The notes under the pieces: generated by a model
The model's database searches: none
What the model saw: only the letters and a program-made list of their open reading frames with translations
Told to the model about the DNA's origin: nothing
Shown: one piece after another, positions 60,716 through 64,000 of the stretch
How positions within the stretch are numbered: the first letter of the stretch is position 1
How the letters are laid out: each line of letters begins with the position of its first letter
From: Paenibacillus sp. LHD-117
Lineage (GTDB): Bacteria; Bacillota; Bacilli; Paenibacillales; Paenibacillaceae
Length of the DNA stretch: 64,000 nucleotides
Reading direction: 5' to 3'
NCBI RefSeq assembly: GCF_030929555.1
Contig: NZ_JAVFVT010000001.1
Location: forward strand, 1-64,000
Translations under genes and position numbers: made by a program

Positions 60716-62342
60716 GCTATTAATCGTCGACGATGAAGAAATCATAACGGATGGTTTATACGAGGTATTTCACCAGCTACTTCCAGAGTCACTCGATATA
60801 TGCAAAGCCTATTCGGCCAAAGAAGCTCTTAATTGGTTGGCCCGAACTCGAATCGATATCGTTCTGACCGATATCCGGATGCCGGGCATGAGCGGCCTGG
60901 AGTTGTCCGAGGAAATTCAGAAATATTGGCCAAGATGCAAAGTTATTTTTCTCACCGGTTTTAGCGAATTCGATTATGCTTATAAAGCAATTCAAATTCC
61001 ATTTGCACGTTATATTTTGAAGACGGAAGGCTACGATAAAGTAATTGCCATGGTGCAAGAGGTTATTCAGGAGCTTAACCATGATATCCAAATGAACCAA
61101 TTGGTCGAGCAATCGCGCATTCAGATGGACACGCTAGAGAGGATGGCGCAAGAAAATTATTTTCGGCATATTCTTCAAAACGCCTTTATCGAAACGGATA
61201 CGGCTAAAGTTTTGGCTCATGATTTCGAAGAACTGAACATTGGCTTGGATCCGAATGATTCTATAATACTTGTGCTTGGCCGACTCTCGTATTCATCGGA
61301 AGCTGGGTTTACGGAACGAAGCAAAATTCTTGCCTCGACCCGTATGATATGGAACACATTTCTTGGAGAGCAAACCAGAAGCATTGGAATCATAGATAAA
61401 CTCGGTGATATTCTTTGGATTATTCAACCTTTAATCAGTATCGATGAGAATTTTAACCAACATCTTATACGATATTTAGAAGGAACACTTGAACTCGTTC
61501 AAGATGCTTGCCAGGCATCGCTGCAATCTACCATCAGTTTTACTGTCAGCGGGACTGAAAGCGCATGGGAAGATATATCAACGCAATATGAACGTCTTCG
61601 TCAATTGCAGCAATTAAAGGTAGGTACGGGTTTATCCATGATTTTAATAGACCGTTCCAATGAGACCGGAATTATGAAAGAAGGCCTGAATTTTGCTCAA
61701 AAGATTGAAGTAATGGAGGCGCATCTGGAAGGCGGAAAACCTGCGGATTTCTTCACGGAGATGGACATGCTGTCAAACTTATTATTGCAAGTTCAAGGAA
61801 ACGTACAGAAAGTGACCGAAGGGTATTATTCTATTGCACTTCTTTTACTTGCGCATATTAACCGATTGGGGTTACATGGTCAAATCGGCGATTACGGAAA
61901 ATTGATGCGCATAGACGATCATCCATCAATGAAAGACGGTTTTATCTATCTTCGAGGAGTCGCGGAAGCCATCTTCCAACATAAAAACAAGGATGAACGA
62001 GATCGTGCTTCTCAGGTTATCGAGAAAATCTGCCACTTTATCGAAAATCACTTGGAAGATGATTTATCATTGGTTAGGTTGGCAGAGATCCATTATTTTA
62101 ATCCGTCATACTTATCCCGTTTCTTCAAACAGGAGTATGGCTCTAATTTATCCGAATATATCGATAAATGCCGTATTAGAAGAGCTAAGGAGCTGCTGAA
62201 GGACGCAGATCAGAAGGTAAGGGACGTTGCGAACGCAGTCGGATACGAGGCAGCCCATTCATTCACTCGATTCTTCAAAAAAGCGACAGGAATGACGCCT
62301 CAAGAGTATCGCGATAGTTTAATCATAAGCGAGGGTTATTAA
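60708..62342 (+). CDS. YesN-type response regulator with AraC output (orphan lipoprotein locus)
   Basis: 544 residues. Receiver with VDDEE, Asp55 (VLTDIRMPGMSG) and ILKTEGYDKV in place of the usual LKP motif, a variant common in this family. The middle region of about 300 residues is unassigned. C-terminal AraC domain (LVRLAEIHYFNPSYLSRFFK, VANAVGYEAAHSFTRFFK, MTPQEYRDS). GGAGGAGGG lies before ATG 60708 inside the kinase gene. A likely activator of the GH43 gene downstream. Confidence 0.9.
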   Translation: MYRLLIVDDEEIITDGLYEVFHQLLPESLDICKAYSAKEALNWLARTRIDIVLTDIRMPGMSGLELSEEIQKYWPRCKVIFLTGFSEFDYAYKAIQIPFARYILKTEGYDKVIAMVQEVIQELNHDIQMNQLVEQSRIQMDTLERMAQENYFRHILQNAFIETDTAKVLAHDFEELNIGLDPNDSIILVLGRLSYSSEAGFTERSKILASTRMIWNTFLGEQTRSIGIIDKLGDILWIIQPLISIDENFNQHLIRYLEGTLELVQDACQASLQSTISFTVSGTESAWEDISTQYERLRQLQQLKVGTGLSMILIDRSNETGIMKEGLNFAQKIEVMEAHLEGGKPADFFTEMDMLSNLLLQVQGNVQKVTEGYYSIALLLLAHINRLGLHGQIGDYGKLMRIDDHPSMKDGFIYLRGVAEAIFQHKNKDERDRASQVIEKICHFIENHLEDDLSLVRLAEIHYFNPSYLSRFFKQEYGSNLSEYIDKCRIRRAKELLKDADQKVRDVANAVGYEAAHSFTRFFKKATGMTPQEYRDSLIISEGY

Positions 62343-62345
62343 ACA

Positions 62346-62387
62346 AAAAGAGCGACAGACTTGGGAATCCAAGTTTGTCGCTCTTTT
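62346..62387 (+). terminator. Terminator after the response regulator
   Basis: AAAGAGCGACAGACTTGG pairs with CCAAGTTTGTCGCTCTTT (one G-U/mismatch) across a GAAT loop, ending TTTT. Strong and probably bidirectional. Confidence 0.85.
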
Positions 62388-62470
62388 CTGTAGTTGAATG
62401 GAGAGCGTGTTTTGAACTTCTAGAACTTGACAGGTATTGGACGTAGTGTTCGGCAGGTTGTTGACGTTAA

Positions 62471-62485
62471 ATGTAAGCGTTACAC
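62471..62485 (+). promoter_or_regulatory. cre-like operator upstream of GH43
   Basis: ATGTAAGCGTTACAC contains the near-palindrome TGTAAGC-GTTACA, one base shorter than the standard 14-bp operator. TTGACG lies just upstream (62461). It could bind CcpA or a LacI-family repressor, and it shows that the longer upstream reading frame is not translated. Confidence 0.4.
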
Positions 62486-62522
62486 TTTTTATATATGTAT
62501 TGCAACTAAAAATCGGGAGTTG

Positions 62523-63995
62523 ATGGAAGGCATGAATGATGAACTGAAAGTTAGCAGCATTACGCTTACAAAGCCAGTAGGAAAACTTCCACCGAACGGT
62601 AATCCGGTTATTGCCCACAAATTCGGCGCCGATCCTTATGCATTGGTGTTCAACGGACGCGTGTACCTTTACAACACGAATGATGTACTCGAGTTTGATT
62701 CGGAAGGGAATGTCAAAGACAACACATATGGAACGATTAATACGTTGTCGGTCGTATCTTCTGACGATCTTGTAAATTGGATGGATCATGGTGTTATTAA
62801 CGTAGCCGGACCAATCGGCGCAGCTAAGTGGGCGACGCAGTCCTGGGCGCCAGCGGCCGCACATAAAGTCATCAAAGGGAAAGACAAGTTTTTCTTGTAT
62901 TTCGCCAATAATGCAAGCGGCATCGGCGTATTGGCGAGTGACAGCCCAACCGGTCCTTGGGTGGATCCAATAGGCAAACCTCTCATTTCGAGAGAAATGC
63001 CAGCAGCGTCAGGCGTCACATGGCTATTCGATCCGGCCGTATTGGTAGATGACGATGGTACGGGATATCTATATTACGGCGGCGGCGTCCCGGAAGGCGA
63101 GTATGAGATGCCTAATACCGCGCGCGTTATCCAGCTTGGGGAAGACATGATCAGTATTGTAGGAGAGGCAGCTGCAATACCTGCCCCATTCATGTTCGAG
63201 GATGCCGGCATTAATAAATATAACGGTGTCTATTACTTTACTTATTGCTCGAATTTCTACGATGGAGCACGACCGGAAGGGAGTCCTCCTGCTGGTGAGA
63301 TCGCCTATATGACGAGCAGTAGTCCTATGGGACCCTGGGATTACAAAGGCACGATACTCAAAAATCCGGGTCATTTCTTTGGTGTAGGAGGCAATAACCA
63401 TCATGCGATGTTCCAGTTCCAAGGGACATGGTATATGGCCTATCATGCACAGACTTTATCCAAAGCGATGGGAGTTCCAAAAGGGTATCGGTCGACGCAT
63501 CTGAATATCGTTCAGTTCGATGCTGACGGCTCCATACAAGAGATTAATGCCGATATGAGAGGCGTAGCAGGAATTAAAAAACTCGATCCGTATTCGCTGG
63601 CGGATGCGGCGACAATTGCATGGAGCGCGGGAATTAATGCGAGCCCCCTTGTCGTGGATGAAGAAGGTCGGGGATCAGCCAAGCAAATAGTCACTGAGAT
63701 TGGCGATGGAGATTGGATTTCTGTATCTGCCGTTGATTTTGGTAGCGGGGCACAATCCTTTTTGGCATGGGTGTCGAGCGCAGAAGCGGGAAGCACATTA
63801 GAGCTCAGACTCGATGGTTTAGACGGATTGGTAATTGGCAAGATGGATATTCCATCAACCGGCGGTTGGAATCAATGGAAAGAATTAAATACCGACGTTC
63901 ACGACGTTAATGGCGTGCACGATTTGTATTTTATATTTAGAGGCGATCCAGACAAGGAGTTGGTTCGTCTCAATGCTTGGCAGTTCCGTAGGTAG
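62523..63995 (+). CDS. Cytoplasmic GH43 glycoside hydrolase with C-terminal CBM6-like domain
   Basis: About 490 residues, no signal peptide. GH43 propeller acids: Asp37 (KFGADPYALV), Asp about 170 (WLFDPAVLVDDDG) and Glu about 226 (FMFEDAGIN). CSNFYDG and NNHHAMFQF are further propeller motifs. A CBM6-like sandwich occupies about 365-490 (ISVSAVDFGSGAQSFLAW, IPSTGGWNQWKEL). Likely an alpha-L-arabinofuranosidase or related exo-enzyme working on imported sugars. The start is ATG 62523 (GGGAG 3 nt upstream) or ATG 62532. The gene ends 5 nt before the window edge; position after YtfQRT-YjfF supports a furanoside substrate. Confidence 0.88.
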   Translation: MEGMNDELKVSSITLTKPVGKLPPNGNPVIAHKFGADPYALVFNGRVYLYNTNDVLEFDSEGNVKDNTYGTINTLSVVSSDDLVNWMDHGVINVAGPIGAAKWATQSWAPAAAHKVIKGKDKFFLYFANNASGIGVLASDSPTGPWVDPIGKPLISREMPAASGVTWLFDPAVLVDDDGTGYLYYGGGVPEGEYEMPNTARVIQLGEDMISIVGEAAAIPAPFMFEDAGINKYNGVYYFTYCSNFYDGARPEGSPPAGEIAYMTSSSPMGPWDYKGTILKNPGHFFGVGGNNHHAMFQFQGTWYMAYHAQTLSKAMGVPKGYRSTHLNIVQFDADGSIQEINADMRGVAGIKKLDPYSLADAATIAWSAGINASPLVVDEEGRGSAKQIVTEIGDGDWISVSAVDFGSGAQSFLAWVSSAEAGSTLELRLDGLDGLVIGKMDIPSTGGWNQWKELNTDVHDVNGVHDLYFIFRGDPDKELVRLNAWQFRR

Positions 63996-64000
63996 ACACC

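Noticed and set aside
1-64000. tRNA, rRNA, insertion sequence or prophage genes
   Set aside because: None could be recognised on reading either strand; no transposase or integrase motif was seen.

Overview
The window looks like the chromosome of a spore-forming, Gram-positive, Paenibacillaceae-like bacterium (Paenibacillus or Cohnella type). I base this on the sporulation sigma factor SigK, an S-layer-homology surface protein, lipoprotein solute-binding proteins, strong AGGAGG ribosome sites with frequent GTG/TTG starts, and many YesM/YesN two-component pairs beside CUT1 sugar importers. I see no rRNA, tRNA, CRISPR array or transposase gene.

Layout. 1-6000: AT-richer region with a truncated hypothetical gene, a chloramphenicol-phosphotransferase-like kinase, a 1206-residue SLH protein with a clear sigma-A promoter, a frameshifted gene remnant and several copies of a small hairpin repeat. 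6010-8169: AraC regulator, phytanoyl-CoA-dioxygenase-like enzyme and a small Cys-rich protein. 8275-9609 (minus): cytoplasmic GH43-CBM6. 10018-23584 (plus): a GC-rich, tightly overlapping operon with one MsmX-like ATPase, a 979-residue membrane-anchored binding-protein fusion, two permeases, an NHL-TPR-Yip1 membrane protein, a DUF5696-like membrane-anchored protein, two more permeases and a lipoprotein. This is the most unusual system here. 23618-23866: terminators around an array of palindromes spaced 52 nt apart.

23874-34704: beta-glucan region with a GH16 lacking a signal peptide (minus), an LplB/YtcP/LplA-type importer, a YesM/YesN pair and a secreted multidomain GH16 with a CBM56-like C-terminus. 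35110-45472: GH130, a CUT1 importer interrupted by a 264-nt inverted-repeat-bounded structured element, YesM/YesN and a cytoplasmic GH3. 45683-46375: intact sigK, not split by a skin-type element.

46506-63995: a region of visibly lower GC. A minus-strand sugar-sensing triad (binding lipoprotein, YesN, YesM) faces a plus-strand ytfQRT-yjfF-type CUT2 importer. Between them lie a 13-nt direct repeat 41 nt apart, a sigma-A -10 box and a CcpA-type site. Downstream are a second YtfQ-like lipoprotein, an orphan CUT1-type lipoprotein with its own YesM/YesN pair, and a cytoplasmic GH43-CBM6 enzyme. The arrangement resembles the AraPST/AraEGH arabinose-sensing and uptake loci of Geobacillus and suggests use of arabinofuranosyl or galactofuranosyl sugars.

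Taken together the window is a string of glycan-use loci. One secreted endo-enzyme (GH16) works outside the cell, importers with two-component sensing bring oligosaccharides in, and intracellular GH43, GH16, GH130 and GH3 enzymes finish them. Only one CUT1 ATPase is encoded for four CUT1 permease pairs, so that ATPase (or one elsewhere) is probably shared. All function calls rest on reading motifs by eye; no database search was possible.
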